From contig JAJZTU010000038.1 of the NCBI GenBank assembly GCA_021848765.1, positions 1 through 17,097 of the forward strand: a stretch of 17,097 nt of DNA. Reading direction: 5' to 3'. The position numbers were made by a program, and so were the translations under genes. Position 1 is the stretch's first letter. Each line of letters opens with the position of its first letter. The notes under the pieces were generated by a model. It searched no databases. It had not been told where the DNA came from and saw only the letters and a program-made list of their open reading frames with translations. Positions 6,656 to 14,850 of this stretch are shown here, piece after piece. This DNA comes from Bacillota bacterium (lineage in GTDB: Bacteria; Bacillota; GCA-003054495; Carboxydocellales; JAJZTU01).

Positions 6656-6806
6656 ACTAATAGTGGGCATTTTTCGTCTAAGTCCATAATAGGCTAAAAT
6701 GTCTGGCGAAAACCGGTAGTGCAGACTGGGGGGATGCCTGTACTTTGGTTTAATCTGCGGGGCTAATAATTGACCTTACGCTAGGTGAGACCGGGATCAG
6801 TTTTGT
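6656..6806 (+). promoter_or_regulatory. Long untranslated leader of the SLH protein gene
   Basis: About 150 bases lie between the promoter and the ribosome site. GCAGA 6721-6725 can pair with TCTGC 6754-6758, and ACCT 6773-6776 with AGGT 6783-6786. A very short frame starts at the ATG at 6733 and ends at a TGA near 6771. The segment is G-rich around 6727-6733. I cannot assign it to a riboswitch class; a leader this long may still carry control. Confidence 0.3.
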
Positions 6807-6821
6807 GGGGGAGGTTTGGAA

Positions 6822-9071
6822 ATGAAGAGGTTGCTTGGGTTACTTCTGGCTGGATTTTTTATGTTTTCACAATTGGGAGTCGTCTGGGGGGCACAGGAAG
6901 GACAGCAAGTGCGGGAAGGAGAGGGCCAACTGAACATGGAACAGGCCCTGAACATTGCCAGAAAGGTTTTGGAATTACCGGCGGAATTGAAGTCCTTTGA
7001 TGTAAATTACCAGTCCGCCAATGAATGGATTGACAGCCCGCGCTGGGATTTTAACTGGTTTGACCGGCAGCAGGCGAGCTTTCGCCATTATTCAGCGAGT
7101 ATAGATGCGGAGACGGGAGAAGTAATCAACTTCCGGTCGGGTGAAGGCTTCCCGGAATCTCAACAGAGGCCCGCAGGAAAGCTTCTGAGCAAAGAGGTTT
7201 CCCGGCAGAAAGCTGAAGCTTTCGTGAAAAAGATGGTGGGAGCGAAGTTTAATGAGCTTAAGGCAATGCCGGAATTCAATGAGCCTTTCCTGAAAGGACC
7301 CTACGGGGGCCCCCGGATTTATCAGTTCCGCTGGCAGCGGCTGGTCAATGGGATTCCTTTTGAGGATGAAGTCGCAGCCGGGGTGGATGCCTATACAGGT
7401 AAAGTAGTTAACTATTCTTTTCGCTGGACCAGGAATATAAATTTCCCCAAGGTTGAGAACATCAAAAGCGTCGAAGATGCCAGGAAGATTTTTCAGGATA
7501 GTATTGGCTTGAGGCTTTACTACCAGCGCAAGGAAACCCCATTCCCGGGTTGGCTGCAGCCGGTGCGGCTGATGTACCTGCCGGGAGGAATGGAACAGGG
7601 AGGGTTGGCCATTGATGCAGTGACCGGTAAGCTGATTCACAGGTGGAACGGTCAGGAGTTTGATAAAGGGAAGCTGGAAGTGAAGCCATTAAGTATTGAA
7701 GGGATTCAGGAGGCGGTATACGGGGGTAAAAAAGAGCAAAAGCCCCTCAGCATGGAAGAGGCTCTGGCTGTAGCGGAAAAAACCTTTAGTATTCCCAATG
7801 AACTTAAACTGAGGGACCGCAGGTATAATGAGAGCTGGCAGCGCAAGGGCACCAGGATCTGGGGCTTTACCTGGGGCGCTCCCGACTACCGGTCGGGTAC
7901 CCAGGTATCGGTTGAGGTGGACATAGATTCCGGAGAGGTCCGGAGCTATAACAAATTTGCCCCCTCCAGCGGGGACAACGGTCTGGGCGGGGCACAGATT
8001 TCCAAGGATGAGGCCCGGAAAATTGCCGGGGGTTTTTTGAAAAAGCTCTTCCCTGGGAAGGTAAGCAGCCTGGCAGGCACTCAAGAGATATTTAGCCCTG
8101 AGGAGGAAAAAAATGCACCATACTCGTTTAACTATGTCCGTTTGGTTAACGGTATTCCCTATAACGGTAATAATATAAATATCCAGGTCAACAGGCGAAC
8201 CGGGGAAATTGAAAATTTGTGGATGATGTGGGATGAAAGGGAATTGCCTGCTTCCAAAGAGGCGATTCCGGCTGAAAAAGCTTTAGAAAAGTTCTGGGCT
8301 TCCGAGAAACTGGAACTGCGTTACCTGAGTCAGCAAACAAAAGGCGGTTCTCCCAGGGAAGTCCGCCTGGCCTATGTCCTGGCCCAGGAGGTGCCTAAAG
8401 GGATTAACGCCCTTACCGGTGAAGCGGAATCTATTTATGGATTTCCCTGGAAGCAGGGGGTTTACAAGGACCTTGCAGGCCACTGGGTAAATGAAAAGGT
8501 GATTGCTCTGGCCGGTATCGGGGTTGTCGACAGTGAAGGGGAGGAGTTTGCTCCCGACCGGGCCATTACCCGGGCTGAATTTGTCAAGCTGCTGGTAAAT
8601 GCGTCCCAGCTTAAACCGGTTAATCCTGATAACCCCAGTTTTGAAGATGTGGCTAAGGATAAGTGGTACTACCGGTATGTAGAGACTGCAGTCAAGGAAG
8701 GGCTGGTGAAGGGTGACGGTAAGCAGTTCAGGCCGGAGGCCCGGGTAACCCGCCAGGAGATGGCAGTAATGCTTAACCGCTTGATCCCGGCAGATAAAAA
8801 GGCTGAGGACGGTCCCAAGCTGGAGAGTTTCAAGGACAGCAAAGCTATTGCCCCCTGGGCCAAGGAAAGCGCCCGGCGGCTGGTAGGGTTCGGCATCATG
8901 AAGGGTTCTGACGGTAAGTTTGCTCCCGGCAGCCCGGCCAGCAGGGCGGAAGCAGTTTCCCTGATATACTTCTTCCTGCAGGCCCAGGATGAGCCTGGGT
9001 TTAGGGCAACAGGAGCAGGTTTTGCTGCCGGTGTGATTGAAGCTTTTACTTCATTATCATCACATCAGTAG
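6822..9071 (+). CDS. Secreted YcdB/YcdC-repeat protein with three SLH domains
   Basis: The start is ATG 6822, seven bases after GGGGGAGG; a TTG two codons upstream is too close to that site. Residues 1-23 are a signal peptide (KR, then a Leu/Phe-rich core, cleavage near VWGAQ). Residues ~35-540 are an internally duplicated YcdB/YcdC-type (PepSY-like) region. The helix EQALNIARKVLELPAELKS (40-58) recurs as EEALAVAEKTFSIPNELKL (312-330), and LVNGIPFEDEV near 174 recurs as LVNGIPYNGNN near 441; each is followed by a TGxVxxY or TGEIENL turn. Three SLH domains follow at about 548-595, 607-653 and 669-718, each with an F/Y-x-D start and an ITRAEF-like motif; the third is more diverged. SLH domains bind secondary cell-wall polysaccharide, so the protein should sit on the cell surface. 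PepSY-type repeats are thought to act as inhibitors or chaperones of secreted peptidases, but the partner is unknown. It has its own promoter. Confidence 0.88.
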   Translation: MKRLLGLLLAGFFMFSQLGVVWGAQEGQQVREGEGQLNMEQALNIARKVLELPAELKSFDVNYQSANEWIDSPRWDFNWFDRQQASFRHYSASIDAETGEVINFRSGEGFPESQQRPAGKLLSKEVSRQKAEAFVKKMVGAKFNELKAMPEFNEPFLKGPYGGPRIYQFRWQRLVNGIPFEDEVAAGVDAYTGKVVNYSFRWTRNINFPKVENIKSVEDARKIFQDSIGLRLYYQRKETPFPGWLQPVRLMYLPGGMEQGGLAIDAVTGKLIHRWNGQEFDKGKLEVKPLSIEGIQEAVYGGKKEQKPLSMEEALAVAEKTFSIPNELKLRDRRYNESWQRKGTRIWGFTWGAPDYRSGTQVSVEVDIDSGEVRSYNKFAPSSGDNGLGGAQISKDEARKIAGGFLKKLFPGKVSSLAGTQEIFSPEEEKNAPYSFNYVRLVNGIPYNGNNINIQVNRRTGEIENLWMMWDERELPASKEAIPAEKALEKFWASEKLELRYLSQQTKGGSPREVRLAYVLAQEVPKGINALTGEAESIYGFPWKQGVYKDLAGHWVNEKVIALAGIGVVDSEGEEFAPDRAITRAEFVKLLVNASQLKPVNPDNPSFEDVAKDKWYYRYVETAVKEGLVKGDGKQFRPEARVTRQEMAVMLNRLIPADKKAEDGPKLESFKDSKAIAPWAKESARRLVGFGIMKGSDGKFAPGSPASRAEAVSLIYFFLQAQDEPGFRATGAGFAAGVIEAFTSLSSHQ

Positions 9072-9249
9072 ATTTAATCAAGGCGGTCACACTATCTCCC
9101 GTTTTTAATCCCAGTTCGGCAACAGAGTCATTAGTAATGGCTGAGACCACTTGCTGGCCGTTTACATCAAGAATTACCTGGGCCATTACAGCGCCTGACT
9201 TAATGTCCTTAACACTGCCGGCCAGCTTGTTTCTGCCGCTTATATTCAA
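9046..9249 (-). CDS. Molbindin (Mop / TOBE-domain molybdate-binding protein)
   Basis: The 67-residue product starts MNISGRNKLAGSVKDIKSG, then runs through AQVILDVNGQQVVSAITNDSV to LGLKTGDSVTALIKSTDVM. This is the single-domain Mop pattern: I-S-x-R-N-x-L near the start and a closing LKxGDxVxALIKxTxV. Such proteins form hexamers that store molybdate or tungstate in the cytoplasm. I place the start at TTG 9249, eight bases after AGGAGG; the GTG at 9258 overlaps the ribosome site, and family members begin at this residue. The gene converges on the SLH gene and their ends overlap by 26 bases. No mod transporter or molybdenum cofactor gene is nearby. Confidence 0.9.
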   Translation of the reverse strand: MNISGRNKLAGSVKDIKSGAVMAQVILDVNGQQVVSAITNDSVAELGLKTGDSVTALIKSTDVMIMK

Positions 9250-9255
9250 TGTTTT

Positions 9256-9263
9256 CACCTCCT
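9256..9263 (-). promoter_or_regulatory. Ribosome binding site that sets the mop start
   Basis: On the minus strand this reads AGGAGGTG, a full anti-16S match. The GTG in it would give a longer protein, but a start inside its own ribosome site is unlikely; TTG 9249 is correctly spaced. The promoter further upstream (to about 9350) is not clear. A small palindrome, TTGCGCAA, lies at 9294-9301. Confidence 0.7.
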
Positions 9264-9352
9264 AATTCACGTACCGCAGTTATTATTTGTCCTTTGCGCA
9301 AGAATATACAGGCCAATAATCTCAAAAGTCCTGCTTGTGCAGAAAAACTCTC

Positions 9353-9655
9353 TCACAACAACCATTCATAATTACGCTTGCTGTAAAGAATGCGGCGTAT
9401 CTGCACCATATCGGCCTTTACTACAAAAAACACCAAATAGTTTTCTACAATCAAGTACCGGTATCCCTTGGCTTTCAGGGCGAGATCCCGGACAAAGGGA
9501 CACCGCTCAGGCATTTCGGCAAGGCTGCCGATTTTTTCTACAATCAAATCGTAGTCTCTGAGTGCAGCCTGTGGTGACAGCGTATTGAGGTAGCTGACAA
9601 TATCCTTTAAGTCCATTTTAGCATTGGAGTATATCTTGATTTTATACTTGTCCAT
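9353..9655 (-). CDS. RelE/ParE-family toxin
   Basis: The 100-residue protein has the RelE/ParE layout. A first strand (YKIKIYSNA) is followed by a helix (KMDLKDIVSYLNTLS) and a second helix ending LAEMPERCPFVRD. Then come the strands GYRYLIVENYLVFFVV and VQIRRILYSKRNYEWLL, where the YR, NY and RRILYSKR elements are typical. RelE members cut mRNA on the ribosome, whereas ParE members inhibit gyrase; sequence alone does not tell which. Its start overlaps the end of the antitoxin gene by 14 bases, so the two are translated together. It is likely repressed and neutralised by that antitoxin. Confidence 0.88.
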   Translation of the reverse strand: MDKYKIKIYSNAKMDLKDIVSYLNTLSPQAALRDYDLIVEKIGSLAEMPERCPFVRDLALKAKGYRYLIVENYLVFFVVKADMVQIRRILYSKRNYEWLL

Positions 9656-9914
9656 GTACGCTGTTCCTCAACTGTCTTGCAACCTCGAAAAAGTCCTCCC
9701 CCTCTGCCCCATTTGCTATTTCTTCCTCTGCTTCGGCAAGCTTTGCATACAGGTTGATAAGTGCCTGCTGCCGCTCGTAGGTTTCAACGCTCATCACAAC
9801 CATATCGCCGACACCGTTTTTAGTAATAAAAACCGGTTCTCTTGACTTATGGCAAAACTCTGAGATGTCATTGGCATTGTTTCTTAAATCAGAAATCGGT
9901 CTAATGTTCGGCAT
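9642..9914 (-). CDS. Phd/YefM-family antitoxin
   Basis: The 90-residue protein begins MPNIRPISDLRNNANDISEF, then EPVFITKNGVGDMVVMSVETYERQ, the Phd/YefM N-terminal fold that dimerises and binds the operator. The rest (residues 52-90) is a charged helical region rich in Ala/Glu that should wrap around the toxin. AAGGAGC lies eight bases before the ATG. It precedes the toxin in the usual order and should autoregulate the promoter at 9950-9979. Confidence 0.92.
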   Translation of the reverse strand: MPNIRPISDLRNNANDISEFCHKSREPVFITKNGVGDMVVMSVETYERQQALINLYAKLAEAEEEIANGAEGEDFFEVARQLRNSVHGQV

Positions 9915-9949
9915 ATTTAAACGCTCCTTATATCAATATTTGTATTTAT

Positions 9950-9979
9950 ATTATATCAGAATTTTGAGAGGTCCGTCAA
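9950..9979 (-). promoter_or_regulatory. Promoter of the toxin-antitoxin pair
   Basis: On the minus strand, TTGACG (9979-9974) and TATAAT (9955-9950) are separated by 18 bases. Transcription would start about 30 bases before the antitoxin ATG. The AT-rich stretch downstream (TATAAATACAAATATTGATATA, split by the start site) could hold the antitoxin operator. Confidence 0.7.
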
Positions 9980-10282
9980 CGAACAAAAAAATCGTATGCA
10001 TTGGCGAACCCATATATCCTAAATCCTGTGTGTATCTAAGATTATTGTAGCAGGATAAGGGGATACCGCATAAACTAGTACTCGATTATGGGATTTTGGT
10101 GTAGTAGTGGATTTTGTGGAACAATTTACTTAAAGGAAATCTCACAAGAAGAAAGAATATTCTCGAAAAGAATGGAATTTTACAAGAAACACTTCGCGGT
10201 TTAAAGGTGGTGATGGAAAAGCGGGAATCTAGGGTTAGAAGGGCTTGAGTGAAACATTCTACAACTACAAGGAGTTGACATC
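9980..10282. other. Intergenic stretch between the toxin-antitoxin pair and the Rhs gene
   Basis: No gene is supported. The divergent arrangement means the Rhs promoter should lie here, but I find only weak candidates (TTGTAG near 10045 with a poor -10). A very short frame from ATG 10213, preceded by AAGGTGG, encodes about ten residues before a TGA; it may be a leader peptide or chance. AAGGAG at 10269-10274 is a good ribosome site for the GTG at 10283. Confidence 0.35.
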
Positions 10283-10731
10283 GTGATTAACCTATTGAGC
10301 AAGAGAACCGGCAAAAGATTCATCAAAAGCATCGCATAGATAGTTACATTGAGTTTTCTTTTCAGTGTACTCGCTTCGACTTCATTTAATGGCAATATTG
10401 GTCTTAACTTACCCCAAGCCTCTGCCGCCCAAACTGACCGCAAAAGAGTGGAGCGCCCCTCTCTAAAGAACGTCGTGAATTAACCGAAAAAAGAAGTGAA
10501 AAATCCCGGACCTTTATTAACCCAGATCATTCCTATACTACCGAAATCTATGAAAGGCCGATTAATTTCAAGAATTCACAAGGAAAATATGAACCCATTG
10601 ATAACACTTTAGTTCCAGACGCATCAGGCAATGGTCTAACCAACAAAGCTAATGATTTTACCGTTAAATTTGCTACTAAAAGTGATGCTCCTGAACTTAT
10701 TAATTACACGATTGACGGTAAAAGCATTAGT
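10283..10731 (+). pseudogene. Broken 5' end of the Rhs gene (signal peptide and N-terminus)
   Basis: GTG 10283 has AAGGAG eight bases upstream and reads VINLLSKRTGKRFIKSIA, a basic signal-peptide start. It then meets TAG at 10337-10339. The same frame goes on with IVTLSFLFSVLAS and ends in LPQASAAQTD, a hydrophobic core and an ASA cleavage site, so the TAG interrupts a real signal peptide. This frame stops at 10481. The coding match continues in the frame one base back, from about 10462 (KERRELTEKRSEKSR). Adding one C to the run at 10456-10459 would restore a continuous frame (ERPLSKERREL). Two lesions suggest decay. The shift alone could be a sequencing error in a homopolymer, and the stop would then need another explanation. 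Confidence 0.72.
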
Positions 10732-13700
10732 TTGGCCCTTGTTAAAAAAGCAGATGGAGTACCCGGAAACATACATAGTGACCTGTTGCCGGCAAACCAT
10801 CAGAAAATCAGCAACAATAAGTTATTCTATCCCGAAATTTACCCCGGTATTGATATGTTTTATAGTGTTGGGTCTGACCGGGCCAAAGAGGATATTGTCA
10901 TTCAGAACAGACCCATTCCCAACGAAGCAACAGGTTTTTCCTTTAAATTCCACGCTCCCGGTTTGACTTATGAAAAGTTACCTGACGGCTCGATAGTTTT
11001 TAAAAGTCGGATGAACGGACAATCCTTATTCCTTTTGGCAAAACCATTTATGTATGATTCAAGCATCCCTGTCGGTTATCAGGCTAATCCGGGCGTAACA
11101 GACGTACCGGAGGGTTCCCGATCCGATGCTGTTTCTATGAAAATCGTTCAAAGGGGTAGTAATTTCTTTATAGATTTAGTCCCAGACCAAGCTTGGCTTA
11201 ATGCACCTGAGCGGCTCTATCCGGTAACTATTGACCCAACGATCATCAAATATCAGCCGGACGCCACTACCGGTATCGATACCAATATGCGCAGCTATTT
11301 CCCTACTCAGACCGGCGGAAGTGATACTACGCTAGGTGTAGGTCTCTACCAGGATGCTAACCAGTCTAATAGAATCCGTTCTCTATTTAAATTTGACCTA
11401 TCCAGCATTCCTCAAGGAGCTTCTATTTTAGACGCAACACTAAATTTATGGATGGCTTCCGTCACCAATAATACCAGTATCGGGGTAGAGGTTCATAAAG
11501 TTACCAGGGCCTGGACCGAATCGGGTGCTAACTGGAATACCAGTGACGGGACTACCGCTTGGACAACCCCAGGGGGTGACTTTAACGCAACACCTGAAAC
11601 TACTGTAACCGGTATAGGACCGTTACTCGATCTATCTTTTAATATTACCTTTGATATAACAACCATGGTTGCTAACTGGGTACAGACCCCTTCCTCAAAT
11701 CTGGGAATGTTATTAAAGAGTAATAGTGAAACTACCAACACGGTAAAAAAGTTTACCTCTTCTGATGATGTAAATAACCCGAATAACAGGCCTATGCTAG
11801 CGGTTACCTATTATCCAGGCAGCCGGCTTGGCTTGGAACGGTTTTGGACGTATGATTCCCACAACCTAACCAACGGCGTAAGTCATACGAACATGACAAC
11901 CGGTAACAATGTGGTGCAATATACAGATGTTTTCTTACCTGGCCGTGGCTTGGGTACTGAATTTACCCGTACCTATAATTCGAAAGATGTTACTGATGGC
12001 CCACTCGGCTACGGTTGGAGTTTCACCGGAGGCCAGTCTATAGTAGAAAAGCCTGGTGTTAAGGCAATCTATACCGACCGGGACGGGACCGCCCATGTAT
12101 TTACCTGGGACGGTGTTGCCAGTAAGTACGTTGCTCCGGCAGGAACCTATCTGGATTTAGTCAAAACTGGAACCACTGTAGTTAATTATACGATTACTTA
12201 CAAAAATGGTACTAAACTGACGTTTGATTCCACTCCAGATAATAATACCGGGGTACAACGGGGTAAACTGCTTTCCATTCAGGATCGTCATGGTAACACG
12301 GTTAGTTACGGATATGATGCTAACGGAAAACTAACTTCAATTACCGACCCCACAGGTAGAGTTACCAACTTAGCTTATTATCCTAGCGGGCGAATTTCCT
12401 CTATTACTGACTTTGCAGGCAGAGCTACTTCTTACGGTTATGACGTATCGGGTAACCTAATACAAGTAACTGACCCTCTTAACCAGATAACTTATTTAAC
12501 CTATAACGCCAGTCATCAGCTTACCAGAATCCAAGATCCTAACGGCAGGCTTACCGACTTCACTTATACTGCTGAAAATCTAACTAAGGTTCAGGAACCT
12601 GATCGTGATGCTCCCGACCAACCTACAAGGCCCGGTACCAGCTATAGTTATGATCTGGTTAATCATACCTCTACAGCTACTGACAGAAACGGCAATGTAA
12701 CAAGTTATCATTCTAATGGTAATTATGTTATAGACAAAATTACCGATCCTTTGAATAGAGTTAACAATCTTATACTTGATTCAAACCATAATGTTACCCA
12801 GATTACTGACCCTAAAGGCGGAATTACCACTAATACCTATGATGCTAACGGGAATTTAACCAGTACTAGCGATCCCCTTGGCAATCAAACTTCTGCTACC
12901 TATAATGCTTCTAATGACCGGCTAACTTTTACTGACGCTCTGGGCAGAATTACTAGTTTTAGCTATAATAGTGCTGGGGACCTGTTGAGCGTGACCGACC
13001 CTGCCGGAAAGATTACCTCTTACTCATATGATGCTTATGGGAACCGGTTTTCTACAACTGACGCCAACAACAACACAACAAGCTACTCGTATGATGCTAA
13101 CGGCAACTTAAGTTCTGAAACCGATGCTGCCGGTAGAACTATTTCCTATAATTACGATGCGGCAGGCAACCTCTTTAAAGTTATAGATTCTAACAATCAA
13201 GTAACTCAGGTAGATTTTAATGCCGTGGACCAGCCCACTAGTATCAAAGATTTTGACTCCCCGACGGCAATCGTTCCCACTAAATCTCTTGACTTGGGTT
13301 ATGATGCGAATGGAAATAATACTGGGGCCAATGACAATGTGTCCGGAAATTCCTCTTATAGCTATAACGGAACCAATAACGTTCAGGGACAAACTATTCC
13401 CAACCAGCCCATTATCAACTATGGATATGATGCTAACGAGAATCTAACCAGTTTCTCCGGTATTGGCCCAAGCCTTAACTTTAGTTATGATGGGGCAAAC
13501 CAATTAACTGCCGTCTTAAACGGTACCGGAGGTGCCATAGCAAATTACAGCTACGACCTTACCGGTAATATTACCGGTATAGCCCGTACCTGGGCCAATG
13601 CTGATGGAGTAAGTCAATCAGTAACTTATGATGCAGCCAACCGGGTAACAGGAGTAACCAATAAGGATGTTAATCTGAATGTCCTATTCAGTTTTTCTTA

Positions 13701-14850
13701 CACTTATGATACCAACGGCCGGGTAACCGGGGTAACTGATAATACCGGCGCAAGCATCAGCTATGCCTATGATGTTACCGGAAGGCTCCAGAGTTATAAT
13801 GACAGTACCGGGACAACCAGCTATACCTACGACGGTGTAGGTAACCGCTTAACTAAAACGGCTCCCAATGGAACAACCAACTACACCTACAATAACCTAA
13901 ACCAGCTTGCCCAGCGTTCTGGAACAGATGGTAATGCCACCTATACCTACGATGCTGCTGGTCATTTAATAAGCAAAGGCGGATATATCTATACCTGGGG
14001 TGTCGACGGCAAGTTGGCTAAGGTCACTAACCCTGACGGGAGCTGTGTAGAATTTATCTACAACGCTGCTGGTCAGCGGGTAGAGAAAATTGTAAAGAAT
14101 CCCGCCGGTGCAGTAACCGCCGATACTAAGTACCAATATGATAATACTTCAGGGAACCTACTGGCCGAAATTGATGCCATTACCAACACTACCAAGATAA
14201 CTTATAGCTATGATTCTCGTGGTCGAATTTTTATGCAGCAACAAGGTGGTTCAAATTACTACTATAACTATGACGGCCACGGTAATGTTGTATCCATAAC
14301 CGACTGGTGGGGTTCAACAGTTGTAAGCTATAGGTACGACCCATGGGGTAAATTAGTAAGTAAAACAGGCACTCTTTACAACCCCATTACCTATTCCGGG
14401 TATTACTATGATGAGGAAACAGGTTTATATTACCTTATTAACAGGTACTACGATCCTGTAGATGGAAGATTTTTAAGCCGGGATGCTAAAAGAGATGTTG
14501 AAAGGATACCCGATACAATCAATCCCTATGTTTACACGAATAATGACCCTATTAATAACGTAGATCCTGATGGAGATTTCTTCGTTTTAGCTGCGCCCTT
14601 AGCTTATGAGGGTGTCGTGTGGCTAATAGGTGCTATAACTGTAGCGTATATTGCTTCACAATATCCCTATGATAGCCTCCCGGGTTCTCTTAAGCGTGAA
14701 TTTCCGGGGGAATATAGAGAAAGTACACTCGAGGAGATTCAACGAGACGCCCAAAAAGGTATAAAACAAGCTCGAAAAGCACTAAAACTAATAAAAGAAG
14801 GTGGAAAACGTTTACTAGATAAAGTTAAGAGTGGAGGGAAGCGCAGATAA
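10732..14850 (+). CDS. WapA/Rhs-type YD-repeat polymorphic toxin (open part)
   Basis: The frame is open from 10438 to the TAA at 14848-14850; 10732 (TTG) is merely the first possible start and has no good ribosome site. The natural start was probably GTG 10283. Numbering from 10732: residues ~1-180 are a WapA-like N-terminal region; ~183-363 resemble a DNRLRE (carbohydrate-binding-like) domain (RSLFKFDLSSIP, VTRAWTESGANWNTSDG); a DUF6531-like block follows (GRGLGTEFTRTYNS, PLGYGWSF). About 30 YD repeats run from ~500 to ~1190 (pattern YDxxGNLxxxTDPxG). The Rhs core ends in YYDEETGLYYLINRYYDP and GRFLSRDA near 1250, then NPYVYTNNDP and DPDG (1278-1281). After DPDG comes a hydrophobic stretch, then a basic tip ending REFPGEYRESTLEEI and a Lys/Arg-rich tail. 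YD repeats form a shell that encloses the toxin in related proteins. The tip's activity is not recognisable to me. The gene is followed, with a TAATG junction, by a candidate immunity gene. Confidence 0.88.
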   Translation: MALVKKADGVPGNIHSDLLPANHQKISNNKLFYPEIYPGIDMFYSVGSDRAKEDIVIQNRPIPNEATGFSFKFHAPGLTYEKLPDGSIVFKSRMNGQSLFLLAKPFMYDSSIPVGYQANPGVTDVPEGSRSDAVSMKIVQRGSNFFIDLVPDQAWLNAPERLYPVTIDPTIIKYQPDATTGIDTNMRSYFPTQTGGSDTTLGVGLYQDANQSNRIRSLFKFDLSSIPQGASILDATLNLWMASVTNNTSIGVEVHKVTRAWTESGANWNTSDGTTAWTTPGGDFNATPETTVTGIGPLLDLSFNITFDITTMVANWVQTPSSNLGMLLKSNSETTNTVKKFTSSDDVNNPNNRPMLAVTYYPGSRLGLERFWTYDSHNLTNGVSHTNMTTGNNVVQYTDVFLPGRGLGTEFTRTYNSKDVTDGPLGYGWSFTGGQSIVEKPGVKAIYTDRDGTAHVFTWDGVASKYVAPAGTYLDLVKTGTTVVNYTITYKNGTKLTFDSTPDNNTGVQRGKLLSIQDRHGNTVSYGYDANGKLTSITDPTGRVTNLAYYPSGRISSITDFAGRATSYGYDVSGNLIQVTDPLNQITYLTYNASHQLTRIQDPNGRLTDFTYTAENLTKVQEPDRDAPDQPTRPGTSYSYDLVNHTSTATDRNGNVTSYHSNGNYVIDKITDPLNRVNNLILDSNHNVTQITDPKGGITTNTYDANGNLTSTSDPLGNQTSATYNASNDRLTFTDALGRITSFSYNSAGDLLSVTDPAGKITSYSYDAYGNRFSTTDANNNTTSYSYDANGNLSSETDAAGRTISYNYDAAGNLFKVIDSNNQVTQVDFNAVDQPTSIKDFDSPTAIVPTKSLDLGYDANGNNTGANDNVSGNSSYSYNGTNNVQGQTIPNQPIINYGYDANENLTSFSGIGPSLNFSYDGANQLTAVLNGTGGAIANYSYDLTGNITGIARTWANADGVSQSVTYDAANRVTGVTNKDVNLNVLFSFSYTYDTNGRVTGVTDNTGASISYAYDVTGRLQSYNDSTGTTSYTYDGVGNRLTKTAPNGTTNYTYNNLNQLAQRSGTDGNATYTYDAAGHLISKGGYIYTWGVDGKLAKVTNPDGSCVEFIYNAAGQRVEKIVKNPAGAVTADTKYQYDNTSGNLLAEIDAITNTTKITYSYDSRGRIFMQQQGGSNYYYNYDGHGNVVSITDWWGSTVVSYRYDPWGKLVSKTGTLYNPITYSGYYYDEETGLYYLINRYYDPVDGRFLSRDAKRDVERIPDTINPYVYTNNDPINNVDPDGDFFVLAAPLAYEGVVWLIGAITVAYIASQYPYDSLPGSLKREFPGEYRESTLEEIQRDAQKGIKQARKALKLIKEGGKRLLDKVKSGGKRR
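13362..14486 (+). repeat. Rhs core repeat, copy 1 (inside main gene)
   Basis: This segment matches 15612-16730 in direct orientation. Over 13381-14160 I count 40 mismatches in 780 bases, about 95% identity, with no gap. A diverged patch with a 6-base gap follows (about 14161-14300), then a nearly identical stretch (14341-14460 differs at one base). Identity ends at the core-tip junction. Confidence 0.92.

Noticed and set aside
9353..9845. Plus-strand frames across the toxin-antitoxin genes
   Set aside because: They are shadows of the minus-strand pair, which has clear families, ribosome sites and a promoter.
10337..10339. TAG as a pyrrolysine codon or programmed readthrough
   Set aside because: It sits in a signal peptide, no pyrrolysine genes are in view, and a second lesion follows, so decay or error is simpler.
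13108..13392. Antisense frame in the YD repeats
   Set aside because: Repetitive YD codons leave long antisense frames by chance.
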